Shown in pieces: positions 1 to 9,457 of a stretch of DNA of 64,000 bases (its first letter is position 1; every line of letters starts with the position of its first letter). The position numbers were made by a program, and so were the translations under genes. The notes below the pieces were generated by a model. The model did not search any database. It saw only the letters and a program-made list of their open reading frames with translations, and was not told the DNA's origin. The stretch covers positions 62,001-126,000 of the forward strand of contig NZ_JBJYIN010000007.1 in assembly GCF_046237015.1 (NCBI RefSeq). Reading direction: 5' to 3'. Origin of the DNA: JBJYIN01 sp046237015 (lineage in GTDB: Bacteria; Pseudomonadota; Gammaproteobacteria; Enterobacterales; Enterobacteriaceae).

Positions 1-555
1 ACCCGTGCGGCTGAGCCGGTGATGAATAAGAAGCCTAACGGCAACCCGGAAAAACCGCTGAACTTCCTGACGCCGCACCAGAAATGGGGCATTCACTCCA
101 CGTACAGCGACAACCTGTTGATGCTGACGCTGGGTCGCGGTGGCCCGATTATCTGGCTGAGTGAAGACGATGCCAGCGAATTGGGGATTGCGGATAACGA
201 CTGGGTCGAGGCGTTTAACGCCAACGGTGCGTTGACGGCGCGTGCGGTGGTCAGCCAGCGTGTACCGTCGGGCATGACCATGATGTACCACGCACAGGAA
301 CGCATTATTAACCTGCCGGGATCAGAAATCACCCAGCAGCGTGGCGGTATCCACAACTCAGTGACCCGTATCACGCCGAAACCGACCCATATGATCGGCG
401 GCTATGCCCAACTGGCTTATGGCTTTAACTACTACGGCACCGTCGGCTCAAACCGCGATGAGTTCGTCGTGGTTCGTAAAATGAAACGCATCGATTGGCT
501 GGATGATGAAGGCCAGGATTATGCACAGAAAGCGGTACAGCAGGAGAAAGCCTGA
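1..555 (+). CDS. narG: Respiratory nitrate reductase alpha subunit, 3' end only
   Basis: This is the C-terminal part of the molybdenum-containing catalytic subunit of the membrane-bound nitrate reductase. The reading frame is open from base 1, so the gene begins outside the window; the first in-frame GTG and ATG near base 19 are internal codons. The visible residues include the stretch around GMTMMYHAQERIINLPG and the closing GSNRDEFVVVRK region, which belong to the molybdopterin-dinucleotide-binding C-terminal domain of NarG. The stop overlaps the narH start in an ATGA junction at 553-557, as expected for translational coupling inside narGHJI. The enzyme reduces nitrate to nitrite on the cytoplasmic face during anaerobic respiration. 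The promoter and any FNR or NarL sites lie upstream of the window. Confidence 0.96.
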   Translation, partial: TRAAEPVMNKKPNGNPEKPLNFLTPHQKWGIHSTYSDNLLMLTLGRGGPIIWLSEDDASELGIADNDWVEAFNANGALTARAVVSQRVPSGMTMMYHAQERIINLPGSEITQQRGGIHNSVTRITPKPTHMIGGYAQLAYGFNYYGTVGSNRDEFVVVRKMKRIDWLDDEGQDYAQKAVQQEKA

Positions 556-2120
556 TGAAAATTCGTTCACAAGTGGGCATGGTGCTGAATCTGGACAAAT
601 GCATCGGCTGTCACACCTGCTCCGTTAGCTGTAAAAACGTCTGGACCAGCCGTGAAGGGATGGAATACGCCTGGTTTAACAACGTCGAAACCAAACCGGG
701 CGTGGGTTATCCCCATGCCTGGGAAGATCAGGAAAAATGGAAGGGCGGCTGGATCCGTAAAATCAGCGGCAAGCTCGAACCGCGTATGGGTAACCGCGTC
801 AGCGTGTTGTCCAAAATCTTCGCTAACCCGGATGTGCCGGAAATCGACGACTACTATGAGCCGTTCGACTACGACTATCAGAACCTGCGTAAAGCGCCGG
901 AAGGCAAGCATCAGCCTGTCGCCCGTCCGCGCTCGCTGATTACCGGTCAGCGGATGAAGAAAATCGAGAACGGCCCGAACTGGGAAGACGATCTGGGTGG
1001 TGAATTCAGCGTGCGCGCCAAAGATAAAAACTTTGAGCATATGCAGAAAGAGATGTACGGCCAGTTCGAAAACACGTTCATGATGTATCTGCCACGCCTG
1101 TGCGAACACTGCCTGAATCCAGCGTGTGTGGCGACCTGTCCGAGCGGCGCGATCTACAAACGTGGTGAAGACGGCATCGTCCTGATCGATCAGGACAAGT
1201 GTCGCGGCTGGCGTATGTGCCTGACCGGTTGCCCGTACAAAAAAATCTACTTCAACTGGAAGAGCGGAAAATCAGAGAAATGTATTTTCTGCTATCCGCG
1301 CATCGAAAGTGGTCAGCCGACGCTCTGTTCAGAAACCTGCGTCGGACGTATCCGCTATCTGGGTGTGCTGCTCTACGATGCTGACCGTATCGAACAAGCG
1401 GCCTCTGTCGAAAACGAGAAAGATCTCTACCAGAGCCAGTTGGATGTGTTCCTTGACCCGCACGATCCCAAAGTCATTGAGCAAGCACGGAAAGATGGCA
1501 TTCCAAACAGCGTGATTGAAGCGGCACAGCAGTCGCCGGTTTACAAAATGGCGATGGACTGGAAGCTGGCGCTGCCACTGCACCCAGAATACCGCACGTT
1601 GCCGATGGTTTGGTATGTGCCGCCGTTGTCACCGATTCAGTCTGCGGCGGATGCAGGACAATTGGCACACACTGGCGTATTGCCTGACGTCGAAAGCCTG
1701 CGTATCCCTGTGCAATATCTGGCAAACCTGCTGACCGCTGGGGATACCGAGCCAGTATTGCTGGCGCTGAAACGTATGCTGGCGATGCGTCACTACAAAC
1801 GTGCAGAAACCGTAGAAGGCAAAATTGATACCAGCGCGCTGGAGCAGGTTGGGCTGACTGAAGCGCAGGCGCAGGAAATGTACCGCTATCTGGCGATTGC
1901 TAACTACGAAGATCGTTTCGTGATCCCGTCAAGTCATCGTGAACTGGCGCGTGAAGCTTTCCCGGAAAGCAAAGGTTGCGGCTTCAGCTTTGGCGATGGT
2001 TGCCACGGTAGCGATACCAAATTCAACCTGTTTAACAGCAAGCGTATTGATGCCATTGATGTCAGCAACAAAACGCGCGACATGAACAGCAAAATCATGC
2101 GGGAGACGAATCATGATTAG
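555..2120 (+). CDS. narH: Respiratory nitrate reductase beta subunit (iron-sulfur)
   Basis: NarH passes electrons from the cytochrome subunit NarI to the molybdenum site in NarG through four iron-sulfur clusters. The protein has 521 residues, close to the roughly 512 of E. coli NarH. Four cysteine groups are visible in order: CIGCHTCSVSCKNVW near residue 17, CEHCLNPACVATCP near 184, CRGWRMCLTGCP near 217, and CIFCYPRIESGQPTLCSETC near 244. The third group has Trp where a cysteine would stand, the known signature of the [3Fe-4S] cluster in this family. Start and stop both overlap their neighbours: ATGA with narG, and an 8-base overlap with narJ. Confidence 0.97.
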   Translation: MKIRSQVGMVLNLDKCIGCHTCSVSCKNVWTSREGMEYAWFNNVETKPGVGYPHAWEDQEKWKGGWIRKISGKLEPRMGNRVSVLSKIFANPDVPEIDDYYEPFDYDYQNLRKAPEGKHQPVARPRSLITGQRMKKIENGPNWEDDLGGEFSVRAKDKNFEHMQKEMYGQFENTFMMYLPRLCEHCLNPACVATCPSGAIYKRGEDGIVLIDQDKCRGWRMCLTGCPYKKIYFNWKSGKSEKCIFCYPRIESGQPTLCSETCVGRIRYLGVLLYDADRIEQAASVENEKDLYQSQLDVFLDPHDPKVIEQARKDGIPNSVIEAAQQSPVYKMAMDWKLALPLHPEYRTLPMVWYVPPLSPIQSAADAGQLAHTGVLPDVESLRIPVQYLANLLTAGDTEPVLLALKRMLAMRHYKRAETVEGKIDTSALEQVGLTEAQAQEMYRYLAIANYEDRFVIPSSHRELAREAFPESKGCGFSFGDGCHGSDTKFNLFNSKRIDAIDVSNKTRDMNSKIMRETNHD

Positions 2121-2832
2121 CCTGCGGATTATTGCCAGACTGCTGGACTATCCCGATAGCGAGCTGTGGGAAAACAAGGCGGAATTGATCGAAGCGGTAG
2201 AGCAGGCTGATGCTTTACCGCTGCGTGAGAGCCATCAGCTCATGCAGTTCATCAACACGCTGTGCGCGCAGGATCTGTTGGACAAACAGGCGGAGTATAG
2301 CGGCCTGTTTGACCGCGGTCGGGCGACCTCGCTGCTGCTGTTCGAACATGTTCACGGTGAGTCTCGCGATCGTGGTCAGGCAATGGTCGATCTCATGCAG
2401 CAGTATCAGGACGCCGGGCTGGCGTTGGATTGCCGTGAGTTGCCGGATTATCTGCCGCTGTACCTTGAGTACCTTTCTCGTCTGGAGCCTGCGCAGAGTT
2501 GCGCGGGTTTACTCGATATCGCGCCGATTCTGGCATTGATTGGCGCGCGTTTGCAGCAGCGTGACAGCAGCTATGCCGTGCTGTTTGATCTGCTGTTATC
2601 GCTGTCCGGTAGTGACCTGAAAAGTGACGATGTCACACACAAGGTGGTTGACGAAGCGCGTGACGACACACCCCAAGCGCTGGATGCCGTGTGGGAAGAG
2701 GAACAGGTTAAGTTCCTCGGCGAAGAAGGCTGCGCATCGGCCCAGCAGACGCAACACCAACGCCGCTTTGCGGGTGCGGTGGTGCCGCAATATCTGAATC
2801 TTGACGCGACATCGGCGGGAGGGCAACGCTAA
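2113..2832 (+). CDS. narJ: Nitrate reductase assembly chaperone
   Basis: NarJ is the system-specific cytoplasmic chaperone that holds apo-NarGH while the molybdenum cofactor is inserted and before attachment to NarI; it is not part of the final enzyme. The 239-residue protein is all-helical in appearance and near the family length of about 236. The conserved [14 protein letters not shown] stretch near residue 109 is typical of the NarJ/DmsD-type chaperone family. It starts inside the end of narH, and its TAA overlaps the narI ATG by one base (2830-2834). Its place between narH and narI matches the order in E. coli. Confidence 0.96.
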   Translation: MISLRIIARLLDYPDSELWENKAELIEAVEQADALPLRESHQLMQFINTLCAQDLLDKQAEYSGLFDRGRATSLLLFEHVHGESRDRGQAMVDLMQQYQDAGLALDCRELPDYLPLYLEYLSRLEPAQSCAGLLDIAPILALIGARLQQRDSSYAVLFDLLLSLSGSDLKSDDVTHKVVDEARDDTPQALDAVWEEEQVKFLGEEGCASAQQTQHQRRFAGAVVPQYLNLDATSAGGQR

Positions 2833-3521
2833 TGAGTGCAATCACCAATTATTTTAATGTGTTCTTTTTTGATATCTATCCCTACCTGGCGATGGCGATT
2901 TTTCTGATTGGTAGCTGGCTGCGCTATGACTACGGCCAGTACAGCTGGCGCGCAGGTTCGAGCCAAATGCTGGATAAAAAAGGGATGCGTCTGGCGTCTA
3001 ACCTGTTCCATCTGGGGATTCTGGGTGTATTTGCCGGGCACTTCCTCGGTATGCTGACGCCGCACTGGATGTACGAAGCCTTCCTGCCAATGGATGTAAA
3101 ACAGAAAATGGCGATGTTCGGCGGCGGTGCGGCTGGCCTGTTGACGTTTGTTGGTGGTGCGCTGCTGTTAAAACGCCGTCTGACTAATCCACGTATTCGC
3201 GCCACGTCCAGCGTTGGCGACATTCTCATTCTGTCTTTGCTAGTGATTCAGGCTGGTTTGGGTGTACTGACCATCCCGTTCTCTGCACAGCATATGGACG
3301 GCAGTGAAATGCTGAAGCTGGTCGGTTGGGCACAGAGTGTGGCGTACTTCCAGGGTGGTGCGTCTGCACATCTGGCGGGTGTTGCGCTGATCTTCAAACT
3401 ACATATCGTGCTGGGTTTGACGCTGTTCGTCCTGTTCCCGTTCTGCCGTCTGGTTCACATTTGGAGCGCACCGGTCGAGTATCTAACGCGTCGTTACCAG
3501 CTTGTGCGTAACCGTCGCTAA
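2832..3521 (+). CDS. narI: Respiratory nitrate reductase gamma subunit (cytochrome b)
   Basis: NarI is the membrane diheme cytochrome b that oxidises quinol and sends electrons to NarH. The 229 residues show five hydrophobic segments, as in E. coli NarI (about 225 residues). Histidines that fit the four heme ligands are visible in the second segment ([17 protein letters not shown]) and the last segment ([11 protein letters not shown] and FCRLVHIW). It is the last gene of the nar operon. The next gene is 174 bases away and has its own ribosome-binding site. Confidence 0.96.
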   Translation: MSAITNYFNVFFFDIYPYLAMAIFLIGSWLRYDYGQYSWRAGSSQMLDKKGMRLASNLFHLGILGVFAGHFLGMLTPHWMYEAFLPMDVKQKMAMFGGGAAGLLTFVGGALLLKRRLTNPRIRATSSVGDILILSLLVIQAGLGVLTIPFSAQHMDGSEMLKLVGWAQSVAYFQGGASAHLAGVALIFKLHIVLGLTLFVLFPFCRLVHIWSAPVEYLTRRYQLVRNRR

Positions 3522-3543
3522 GTCTGTAAACATGATCGAAAAT

Positions 3544-3570
3544 GGCGGCGTTGTGAGATGCCGCTGTTTC
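3544..3570 (+). terminator. Weak hairpin after narI
   Basis: Just downstream of the narI stop, GCGGC (3545-3549) pairs with GCCGC (3560-3564) across a 10-base loop, followed by TGTTTC. The stem is short and the T-run poor, so this is only a possible terminator for narGHJI. Confidence 0.3.
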
Positions 3571-3695
3571 CTCCACCAATCGATAATGATCACTCTCGCC
3601 ATCGTTAATAACTCAGGCCGGTTGTTGCTTCATGTCATAAATCCCCGATAACTATTACGATATATTCGCTGTGATAATTTTATGAGGGAAACTCG

Positions 3696-4076
3696 ATGTT
3701 TAAGCCAAATAGTTTGATTCTTTATGTTGATGATGTTGCGTTAAGCACAGATTTCTATGCAAAAATATTGCATTCGGCACCCATAGAGCAATTTGAGGAG
3801 TTTACTGTTTTCCCGCTCGGCGAAGACTTTATTTTAGGGTTGCAAGCTAAAGATGGCATAGATCCTAAACCGCAGCCCCATTTCGGCGGTTTTGAGATTT
3901 GTCTGGCTGATGTGACACCGGAAGAAGTGGATAGGCTTTATTCGGAATGGAAGGCATTAGGACTGACGTTTGTTCTCGAACCGACTCATTTGGCGTTCGG
4001 TTATACTTTTGTTGCGCTTGATCCTGATGGTCATCGTTTGCGAGTGTGTGCGACGGATACAAGCAATATCCAGTAA
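3696..4076 (+). CDS. VOC (glyoxalase/bleomycin-resistance fold) family protein
   Basis: A 126-residue protein with a single vicinal-oxygen-chelate module pair. It opens with LILYVDDVALSTDFYAKIL, the usual first beta-alpha unit, and closes with FVALDPDGHRLRVCA, the DPDGxxLRV motif seen in PhnB-like and glyoxalase-like members. The ribosome-binding site GAGGGA lies nine bases before the ATG. Members of this fold include metal-dependent lyases, dioxygenases and drug-binding resistance proteins; nothing here fixes the substrate. The gene appears to be a single transcription unit between narI and the small membrane protein gene. The family is confident, the function unknown. Confidence 0.8.
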   Translation: MFKPNSLILYVDDVALSTDFYAKILHSAPIEQFEEFTVFPLGEDFILGLQAKDGIDPKPQPHFGGFEICLADVTPEEVDRLYSEWKALGLTFVLEPTHLAFGYTFVALDPDGHRLRVCATDTSNIQ

Positions 4077-4213
4077 TTTGTGTATACCTCTGTCATCTCC
4101 CTACGGTTTATCAATCTTTGTCTATACTCGTCATACTTTATACTTGAATGTGTATTGTGTTTGTCGGCCTAAATGTGTGTCGGCATTGTGTAAAACGACA
4201 AAGTGAGGTGGTT

Positions 4214-4462
4214 ATGGGGATTTTATCCTGGATTATTTTTGGCTTAATTGCGGGGATTCTGGCTAAGTGGATTATGCCCGGTAAAGACGGCGGCGGCTTT
4301 ATCATGACGGTGTTGCTTGGTATTGTCGGTGCAGTCGTGGGTGGTTATATCAGCGTTTTCTTTGGATTCGGCCGGGTCGATGGCTTTAACTTCGGCAGTT
4401 TTGTGGTAGCGATTGTTGGTGCGATTGTCGTGCTGTGGGTGTACCGCAAGATTCGAGATTAG
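4214..4462 (+). CDS. GlsB/YeaQ/YmgE family small membrane protein
   Basis: An 82-residue, glycine-rich protein with three predicted membrane segments (SWIIFGLIAGILAKWIM, FIMTVLLGIVGAVVGGYI and FVVAIVGAIVVLWVY). The length and the MPGKDGGGFIMT loop are characteristic of the YeaQ/YmgE (transglycosylase-associated protein) family of enterobacterial inner-membrane proteins, often linked to stress responses. The ATG at 4214 is chosen because GTGAGGTGG lies just upstream and the family begins with MGILSWII. A longer in-frame extension to 4148 is open but lacks family similarity. The molecular function is not established. Confidence 0.88.
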   Translation: MGILSWIIFGLIAGILAKWIMPGKDGGGFIMTVLLGIVGAVVGGYISVFFGFGRVDGFNFGSFVVAIVGAIVVLWVYRKIRD

Positions 4463-4481
4463 AACTACAGGCTTGCATCTT

Positions 4482-4510
4482 CATTCCCGCTTCGGCGGGA
4501 ATGTTATTTC
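4482..4510 (+). terminator. Rho-independent terminator after the YeaQ-like gene
   Basis: A perfect 9-bp stem, CATTCCCGC (4482-4490) with GCGGGAATG (4495-4503), closes a TTCG tetraloop and is followed by TTATTTC. It lies between two convergent genes and can serve the rightward one; the leftward side has no clear T-run. Confidence 0.8.
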
Positions 4511-5127
4511 TAGTGAAAATAGGTTGAGAAATAGGGAGAAAGCGTCAGAACAATCAGCACGATCCCGCCGCCAATATTGATACTTTTTTTCAACGCAATA
4601 GGGTTGATTCTACCTGATGAACGGATAAGTAACTGTGCTGAAAATAGCAGCCAAGCCGACATCATAACAATGTGCAGGGTCGCGAGTGTTAGGTAGGATA
4701 CAAGCGATACTGATGAGGTGCCGTTGGCACCCACAAATAGTGGTACGATAGTGACATATAGCAAAATCGCTTTAATATTCAAAACATTTGCCAAATAGGC
4801 CTCTTTGATACCCACTCTGCTGCTGTTGCAGGAGATTGTGCCTTTCTCCCGTAATCCACTTTCTATCAAACGAAACGCTAAGTAGAGCAGATAACCCGTA
4901 CCAACAGCGGTAATGGTATGCATAAGCGTAGGATAAAGGAATAACAACCCTGTGAGGCCAATGCTTGCCAGTAAACTATGCGTATAAATACCCAGCGCAG
5001 TACCGATAACAATGCGTGATACAGCGTACATTCCCCCGTTGGTTACGTTGTTCATTGCCAGCGTAAAACTTGCTCCAGGAGATAACGTTATCGGGGTTAA
5101 CGCGATGATAAAGCCCAGTAGATCCAT
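4510..5127 (-). CDS. LysE/RhtB family amino-acid or metabolite exporter
   Basis: A 205-residue membrane protein with about six hydrophobic segments. The first helix carries LTPITLSPGASFTLAMNN, matching the P-GP-x-x-x-xxx signature of the LysE/RhtB family of exporters (threonine, homoserine, lysine, cysteine and related compounds). A second conserved feature is the ANVLNIKAILLYVTIVPLFV stretch in the fourth helix, where family members usually have NP-KA. The gene stands alone, convergent with the YeaQ-like gene and followed (on its own strand upstream) by a PotA-type ATPase gene 123 bases away. The substrate cannot be read from the sequence. Confidence 0.82.
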   Translation of the reverse strand: MDLLGFIIALTPITLSPGASFTLAMNNVTNGGMYAVSRIVIGTALGIYTHSLLASIGLTGLLFLYPTLMHTITAVGTGYLLYLAFRLIESGLREKGTISCNSSRVGIKEAYLANVLNIKAILLYVTIVPLFVGANGTSSVSLVSYLTLATLHIVMMSAWLLFSAQLLIRSSGRINPIALKKSINIGGGIVLIVLTLSPYFSTYFH

Positions 5128-5250
5128 GATATTGAGAGTTCAGCCCAGTGTCTCTTAGCGAGACTATACAATAGTGTGGGCTGGAAATCAGTGAAACGGG
5201 CGCATATTGCGCCCGGTGAATGAACCAGAAAGCTGCGAATACGAAAGGCG

Positions 5251-6345
5251 TTAATGCGTAATGATGCTGTCTAGTGCGCGCAGGTGCTCCGGTTGCCACG
5301 ACAGGTTGACCTCGGTGCCGACTTTCCAATGTGGCTGAATCTCGCTGGCGGGGAGTTTCACCATAAACTGTGGCTGACCGGCCACTTCTGTCATCATTCG
5401 CACGTGGTCACCCAGATAAATGAATTGCTGAATACGCGCTTTGACCTGCTGTGTCTGATGATCAAGGTGTTCAGCATTAATCCGAATACGTTCCGGGCGA
5501 ATACACAACGTAATTTTTTTACCTGGAGAGCTTGGTCTGACCTTCAATGCTCGCAATGAGGTGCCGTCATCCAGCGTTGCGCGATAGAAATTGCCGTCCG
5601 CGCCTGCCTGTGTGGCGAGCAGCGTATTATTTTCCCCAATGAACTGTGCCACGAACGCATTTTCCGGTTTCTCATAAATTTCACTGGGGCTGGCCATTTG
5701 TTGGATCACGCCATCGTTGAAAACGGCGACCCGGTTAGACATGGTCATGGCTTCACTCTGATCGTGTGTCACATAAACGACGGTTAATCCCAATGCATCG
5801 TGCAATGCTTTGATTTCTAACTGCATATGCTCACGCAGTTGTTTATCTAACGCGCCTAGCGGTTCGTCCATCAATACCAGTTTGGGTTCGAAGACCAATG
5901 CCCGTGCCAGCGCGACGCGTTGTTGTTGGCCACCCGACATCTGGGCCGGATAGCGATCGGCTAAGCTAGTCAATTTGACGCGCTGGAGTACGTTATCGAC
6001 TTTTTCCTTTATATCGGTGCGGTTCATCCGGCGGATGGACAATGGGAAAGCCAGATTTTCTGCCACCGTCATGTGTGGGAATAAAGCATAATTTTGGAAT
6101 ACCATACCGATGCCGCGCTGATGGGGCGGTAAGTGATGCAGCGGCGTATCACGCAGTAAAATTTCACCCTGAGTGGGCGTTTCAAATCCGGCTAGCATCA
6201 TCAGGCTGGTCGTTTTCCCTGAACCGGATGGACCGAGTAGGGTTAGAAACTCGCCTTCATGGATATCCAGATTCAGGTTTTTAACGACCAGACGATCGCC
6301 ATCATACGTTTTCTGGATGTTCTTGAAGCTGACATAATTTCTCAT
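5251..6345 (-). CDS. PotA-type ABC transporter ATP-binding protein
   Basis: The 364-residue protein is a nucleotide-binding subunit of the spermidine/putrescine (CUT1-like) branch. It shows Walker A GPSGSGKTT near residue 38, the signature MSGGQQQRVALARAL near 136, Walker B LVLMDEPLGALD near 156 and a switch histidine in YVTHDQSEAM. A C-terminal TOBE-type region follows from about residue 245. It has no permease gene beside it. The only binding protein and permeases of the matching family are at 11084-14566, on the other side of the MocR-gabT-gabD block and on the opposite strand. I infer that these proteins form one transporter, possibly for GABA or a polyamine. Confidence 0.88.
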   Translation of the reverse strand: MRNYVSFKNIQKTYDGDRLVVKNLNLDIHEGEFLTLLGPSGSGKTTSLMMLAGFETPTQGEILLRDTPLHHLPPHQRGIGMVFQNYALFPHMTVAENLAFPLSIRRMNRTDIKEKVDNVLQRVKLTSLADRYPAQMSGGQQQRVALARALVFEPKLVLMDEPLGALDKQLREHMQLEIKALHDALGLTVVYVTHDQSEAMTMSNRVAVFNDGVIQQMASPSEIYEKPENAFVAQFIGENNTLLATQAGADGNFYRATLDDGTSLRALKVRPSSPGKKITLCIRPERIRINAEHLDHQTQQVKARIQQFIYLGDHVRMMTEVAGQPQFMVKLPASEIQPHWKVGTEVNLSWQPEHLRALDSIITH

Positions 6346-6532
6346 AGTGCCATTCTCTCGCGGTGACGGTGTCTTACCGCATGACTATGCATAAAGCATG
6401 CCGTTTTTTGTCAATATGAGCATGGCGTGTACATCAATGGTTGAGAATGGCGTGATGAGGCGGCGATATTGCTCCGTTATGGTGAGGCGTATGGGGAAAC
6501 GCACCGTTAAGGTGCGCGACTGGCTGCGTTTT

Positions 6533-8041
6533 TCAGGTACGAAATGGGTCGTTCTGAACGGACTGAATGCTGTCGACGATGATGTCGAAAGCCTGGGACA
6601 TATTGTGCTCTTCCACCGCAGCATAGCCCAGCAGCAATCCCCGATTTGAGGTAGGTCGTAGATAGTAGCTGGACAGTGGTTTAACCGTGACGCCACGCTG
6701 CTGAATATGCGCACTGAGCATCACATCATCCATGCCCACAGGCAACTTAAGCATCATGTGCAACCCTGCGTTACTGGCGTCTCCCACATATTCAGGCCCG
6801 AGTCGTTGTTCAATCAATGCGGTCAACATCGCGCGGCGTTTGGCATATAGCAGACGCATCCGGCGGATATGTGCGGCATAGTGACCTTCCTGAATGAACT
6901 GGCTCAGCGTCGCTTGCGTCAGCCAGTGACCGCCACGATATAATTCAGAATGCGCTGTCCGCAGGTCTTTTGCCAGCGAAGGCGGCAAGACCATATAGCT
7001 CACTCTCAGGCCGGGGTAGAGCGTTTTACTAAAGGTCCCGATATAAATCACCGGTGCGTGGTTTTGCAATCCTTGCAGCGACGGAATCGGGTTGCCTGAG
7101 AAGCGGAATTCGCTGTCATAATCATCCTCTACCACCCAGCATCCGTGTTCCTGAGCCAGCGCCAGTAGCCGCTGGCGGCGCACGAGGCTCATCACGGCTC
7201 CCAGAGGATACTGATGGGACGGTGTGACGCAGATGAGCCGGGGAGTAGATTGAGCGGTAACAGTATCAGGCGGCACCATTCCTTGCTCATCAACGTCAAT
7301 GGGGGAGACTCGCAAGCCATTAATCGTCAGAACGTTACGGGTTCCCCAATAACAGGGATCTTCAATCCAGGCGAGGTCTCCGGGATTACACAGCATTTTT
7401 GCCAGCAAATCCATTGCCTGATGAGTGCCTTCCGTAATCAGGATCTGTTCTGGCGTACATTCGACTGAACGCGAGACGCGCAGATAGTCCACCAGTGCCA
7501 GTTGAAGCTCAGGGCAACCTCCGACAGGAGAATAGGAAAGCTGTTCCGGTCTGGTGCGCCGGGCGAGACGAGTCTGGATCCTGCGCCATAACGCGTGTGG
7601 AAAACTGGCGATATCCGGAATGCCGGGCATAAATGCGCCCCATTGTCGCGGTGATGCACCCGCATACCCCAGCAGTTGTCGCCCACGCCGTGATAGCTCT
7701 TGTGTGGGGAACCGCGTCGTCACGTGGTTCTCATGACGCACCGCGACCATATTGCCATCGGGCAATTGCTGTGTGACGAAGGTTCCACTTCCGGTGCGCG
7801 TTTCGATGTATCCCTCCGCTAACAACTGTTCATACGCAGCCAATACCGTATTGCGTGATAGCGCGAGTTGTTGAGATAAATCGCGCGAAGAGGGCAGCCG
7901 ACTCCCTGCACCAAGCGCGCCGTCGAGAATAGACAGACGGATACTGTCATAGAGTCGTTTATTCAACGTCCCGCTCTGTTGGTGACTTAAACGTTGTAGC
8001 AACAAATCAGTGATAAGCGAACGCAAAAGTGGATCCCTCAA
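6533..8041 (-). CDS. MocR-type regulator (GntR HTH plus aminotransferase fold), GabR-like
   Basis: The 502-residue protein joins an N-terminal GntR winged helix (RLPSSRDLSQQLALSRNTVLAAYEQL, split over residues 42-70) to a fold-type I aminotransferase-like domain. PLP-site features are visible: VVEDDYDSEFRF near residue 300 and the lysine in GTFSKTLYPGLRVSY near 335. MocR proteins of this architecture, such as Bacillus GabR and PdxR, sense PLP adducts and activate or repress neighbouring genes. It diverges from gabT across 141 bases, so control of gabTD and of itself by GABA-PLP is the natural inference. The neighbouring ATPase gene downstream, 187 bases away, may be co-transcribed. Confidence 0.9.
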   Translation of the reverse strand: MRDPLLRSLITDLLLQRLSHQQSGTLNKRLYDSIRLSILDGALGAGSRLPSSRDLSQQLALSRNTVLAAYEQLLAEGYIETRTGSGTFVTQQLPDGNMVAVRHENHVTTRFPTQELSRRGRQLLGYAGASPRQWGAFMPGIPDIASFPHALWRRIQTRLARRTRPEQLSYSPVGGCPELQLALVDYLRVSRSVECTPEQILITEGTHQAMDLLAKMLCNPGDLAWIEDPCYWGTRNVLTINGLRVSPIDVDEQGMVPPDTVTAQSTPRLICVTPSHQYPLGAVMSLVRRQRLLALAQEHGCWVVEDDYDSEFRFSGNPIPSLQGLQNHAPVIYIGTFSKTLYPGLRVSYMVLPPSLAKDLRTAHSELYRGGHWLTQATLSQFIQEGHYAAHIRRMRLLYAKRRAMLTALIEQRLGPEYVGDASNAGLHMMLKLPVGMDDVMLSAHIQQRGVTVKPLSSYYLRPTSNRGLLLGYAAVEEHNMSQAFDIIVDSIQSVQNDPFRT

Positions 8042-8182
8042 ATATTCAAAACTGGCTCTGGATTATAGAACCATCTGACGCCTATAAATAGCAACAGAAA
8101 GAAGTGGACTCATGGCTCTTTTCGTAAGCCGTTGGGTGCCGTTATCAATGAACATGGGCGTACCTTGTGATCGGAGCAGAAA
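8042..8182. promoter_or_regulatory. Divergent control region between the MocR gene and gabT
   Basis: A 141-base gap between two divergent genes must hold both promoters and any MocR operator. A TATAGAA hexamer-like element occurs near 8064, and GATCGGAGCAGAAA before the gabT ATG supplies its ribosome-binding site (GGAG). I could not identify convincing GabR-type direct repeats by eye. Confidence 0.5.
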
Positions 8183-9448
8183 ATGAAGAATAGCGAATTG
8201 AATCAGCGTCGTTTGGCCGCGACTCCGCGTGGTGTCGGTGTAATGTGTGATTTTTATGCCGCCCGGGCAGAGAATGCCACGTTGTGGGATATCGAAGGGC
8301 GGGAATTTACCGATTTCGCTGGCGGTATCGCCGTACTGAATACCGGACATCGCCATCCGAAAATTTTGGCGGCAGTGCGCGAGCAACTGGAAAGCTTCAC
8401 GCATACCGCTTATCAGATCGTGCCTTATGGTAGCTATGTCCAATTGGCTGAAAGAATTAATGCATTGGCTCCTATCGATGGCCCTGCCAAAACGACATTC
8501 TTTACCACTGGCGCCGAGGCAGTGGAAAACGCAGTGAAAATAGCCCGTTGCTATACGCGTCGCCCCGGAGTCATCGCATTTGGCGCGGCATTTCATGGGC
8601 GCACGCTGTTAACCATGACTCTCACCGGAAAAGTGGCACCTTACTCTACCGGTTTTGGCCCATTCCCCGGTTCCATCTTTCATGCGCTGTATCCCAATGA
8701 GCAATTGGGTATCACGGTCGAGCAATCACTGGCCAGTATCGATCACTTACTGCATGCCGATATCGCAGCCGATCAAGTCGCGGCAATTTTACTGGAGCCC
8801 GTTCAGGGGGAAGGCGGGTTCAATGTGGCGCCACCTGAGTTTATCACCGCATTACGTGAGCTGTGTGACAAGCACGGCATACTGCTCATTGCCGATGAGG
8901 TGCAGACCGGCTTTGCCCGCACCGGTAAGTTGTTTGCAATGGATCACTATGCCGAACACGCCGATCTGATCACCATGGCGAAAAGTCTGGGAGGCGGATT
9001 TCCGATCTCGGGTGTTGTCGGCCGCGCAGCGGTGATGGATGCGCCGACGCCGGGAGGGCTGGGGGGGACTTACGCGGGTAACCCGCTGGCCGTCGCTTCT
9101 GCGCTGGCAGTATTGGACGTAATTGAAGAAGAAAAATTGTGTCAACGTTCACAGTTTCTCGGCGCGGCATTGGTGGAAACCTTGAAAAAAGCACAGCAAC
9201 AGTGTCCGGCGCTGGTAGCCATCCGTGCGCAGGGTTCGATGGTCGCCGCAGAATTTAACGATCCCCAGACGGATAAACCATCGGCAGAAATCACCCGTCA
9301 GTTCCAGAAAAGCGCACTGGAAGCGGGTCTGCTACTGTTGACCTGTGGCGTACATGGCAATGTGATTCGTTTCTTGTATCCACTGACGATTCCTGACGAT
9401 CAATTTAACCGTGCGTTGACCACGCTGACCCGCGTGCTCGCACAATAA
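8183..9448 (+). CDS. gabT: 4-aminobutyrate aminotransferase
   Basis: This class III PLP-dependent aminotransferase moves the amino group of GABA to 2-oxoglutarate, giving succinate semialdehyde and glutamate. The 421 residues are close to E. coli GabT (426). Family landmarks are visible: TTGAEAVENAVKIAR near residue 110, FHGRTLLTMTLTG near 138, LIADEVQTGFARTG near 236 with the cofactor-contacting Asp, and the Schiff-base lysine in TMAKSLGGGFPISG near 268. The start is set by GGAG nine bases upstream. gabD follows after nine bases, so the two steps of GABA degradation form one operon. Other omega-aminotransferases (for putrescine or 5-aminovalerate) are related, but the gabD neighbour favours GABA. 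Confidence 0.93.
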   Translation: MKNSELNQRRLAATPRGVGVMCDFYAARAENATLWDIEGREFTDFAGGIAVLNTGHRHPKILAAVREQLESFTHTAYQIVPYGSYVQLAERINALAPIDGPAKTTFFTTGAEAVENAVKIARCYTRRPGVIAFGAAFHGRTLLTMTLTGKVAPYSTGFGPFPGSIFHALYPNEQLGITVEQSLASIDHLLHADIAADQVAAILLEPVQGEGGFNVAPPEFITALRELCDKHGILLIADEVQTGFARTGKLFAMDHYAEHADLITMAKSLGGGFPISGVVGRAAVMDAPTPGGLGGTYAGNPLAVASALAVLDVIEEEKLCQRSQFLGAALVETLKKAQQQCPALVAIRAQGSMVAAEFNDPQTDKPSAEITRQFQKSALEAGLLLLTCGVHGNVIRFLYPLTIPDDQFNRALTTLTRVLAQ

Positions 9449-9457
9449 AGGGACGAT

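Noticed and set aside
4148..4213. N-terminal extension of the YeaQ-like gene
   Set aside because: The extra 22 residues are unlike the family, and the ribosome-binding site sits just before the ATG at 4214.
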